Assembly: GCA_021812265.1 (NCBI GenBank) | Contig: JAKAOI010000202.1 | Coordinates: forward strand, 1-5,185 | DNA: 5,185 bases | Direction: 5' to 3' | Source of the DNA: Chloroflexota bacterium | GTDB lineage: Bacteria > Chloroflexota > Ktedonobacteria > Ktedonobacterales > JACDGC01 | Shown: positions 4,921 through 5,185 of the stretch, piece by piece | Layout of the letters: each line of letters begins with the position of its first letter | Position numbering within the stretch: position 1 is the first letter of the stretch | The notes under the pieces: model-generated | Databases searched by the model: none | Told to the model about the DNA's origin: nothing | Seen by the model: only the letters and a program-made list of their open reading frames with translations | Position numbers and translations under genes: made by a program

Positions 4921-5185
4921 CTATCTTTCATAGCCATTGGGGTGGTTCATCAGCCATTTCCAAGCGCTTTCAATAATTTCATCCAGCGCCGGAAACGCAG
5001 GTTTCCAGCCTAATTCCGTCTGAATCTTCCTTGAATCAGCTATTGTAGCAATTTGATCACCAGCGCGGCGCGGTGATTCGATAATGCGCAGCTTTTGCCC
5101 AGATATTCGCTCTACAGACGCTATTACTTCCCGTATTGTGCTTCCGCGGCCTATCCCCACATTATATATTTTCAGCCCAAGAAGA
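4921..5185 (-). CDS. galE: UDP-glucose 4-epimerase-like protein, C-terminal 87 residues (5' end outside window)
   Basis: An NAD-dependent extended short-chain dehydrogenase that interconverts UDP-glucose and UDP-galactose (or related UDP-sugars) in the cytoplasm, feeding envelope glycan synthesis. The frame stays open to the window edge, so the true start is beyond 5185; the GTG at 5160 is internal. Visible are YNVGIGRGSTIREVI, matching the family's N-(L/V)-G-x-G-x-G-x-S segment, and SPRRAGD, whose Arg and Asp correspond to UDP-contacting residues in E. coli GalE. ADSRKIQTELGWKP follows, with a terminal AWKWLMNHPNGY, very similar to the GalE C-terminus. The active-site Tyr-x3-Lys is not in the window. 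It ends in TAG exactly where the family ends, which shows that TAG is a working stop codon in this genome. Other SDR sugar epimerases are less likely because of the HPNGY ending. Confidence 0.85.
   Translation of the reverse strand, partial: LLGLKIYNVGIGRGSTIREVIASVERISGQKLRIIESPRRAGDQIATIADSRKIQTELGWKPAFPALDEIIESAWKWLMNHPNGYER

Noticed and set aside
4646..4933. 95-codon open frame on + strand, and the overlapping 4744-5013 frame
   Set aside because: No recognisable domain; they cross the strong hairpin and T-run at 4881-4909 and continue into the antisense of galE.

Overview
This 5.2-kb window of bacterial chromosome has a medium GC content, Shine-Dalgarno-led genes, and all three stop codons in use as genuine gene ends (TGA, TAA, TAG). 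Four recognisable gene blocks are present. The taxon cannot be fixed from the sequence. A single-PDZ HtrA protease anchored as a lipoprotein through a Ser/Thr/Ala-rich linker, together with the style of the FtsA and FtsZ sequences, is compatible with Chloroflexota or another deep-branching, possibly monoderm lineage. This is a low-confidence inference.

Layout. Positions 1-424 (+ strand) hold the C-terminal third of a PLP-dependent group II amino-acid decarboxylase, interrupted by an in-frame TAG at 239-241. It converges, with a 34-bp gap, on a cell-division pair read on the - strand: ftsA (3195 to 1969), then ftsZ (1739 to 459). The two division genes are separated by an unusually long 229-bp spacer containing an 87-bp element with perfect 12-bp terminal inverted repeats. 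Upstream, also on the - strand, is a lipoprotein HtrA/DegP-type serine protease (4462 to 3353), closed by a textbook Rho-independent terminator at 3279-3320. That terminator separates it from ftsA, so ftsAZ probably forms its own transcription unit. The right edge (4921-5185, - strand) carries the C-terminus of a GalE-like UDP-glucose 4-epimerase.

The 458-bp gap between galE and htrA (4463-4920) has no convincing protein gene. It does hold candidate regulatory structure: a TTGACA-type promoter facing htrA, a divergent extended -10 promoter facing the other way, and a strong perfect hairpin with a T-run about 150 nt downstream of the latter. Together the last two outline a possible small RNA. 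A further promoter-like TATAAA nearer htrA is symmetrically framed by an 8-bp inverted repeat.

Functionally, FtsZ (tubulin-like GTPase of the division ring) and FtsA (actin-like membrane tether) work together through the FtsZ C-terminal peptide, which is visible. HtrA is envelope protein quality control. GalE supplies sugar nucleotides for envelope glycans. The usual mur/fts neighbours of ftsAZ are absent from the window. No CRISPR, rRNA, tRNA or intact mobile element was seen. The most notable signals are the in-frame TAG, the structured ftsA-ftsZ spacer, the candidate sRNA locus, and a marked excess of the 7-mer GCGCCGG.
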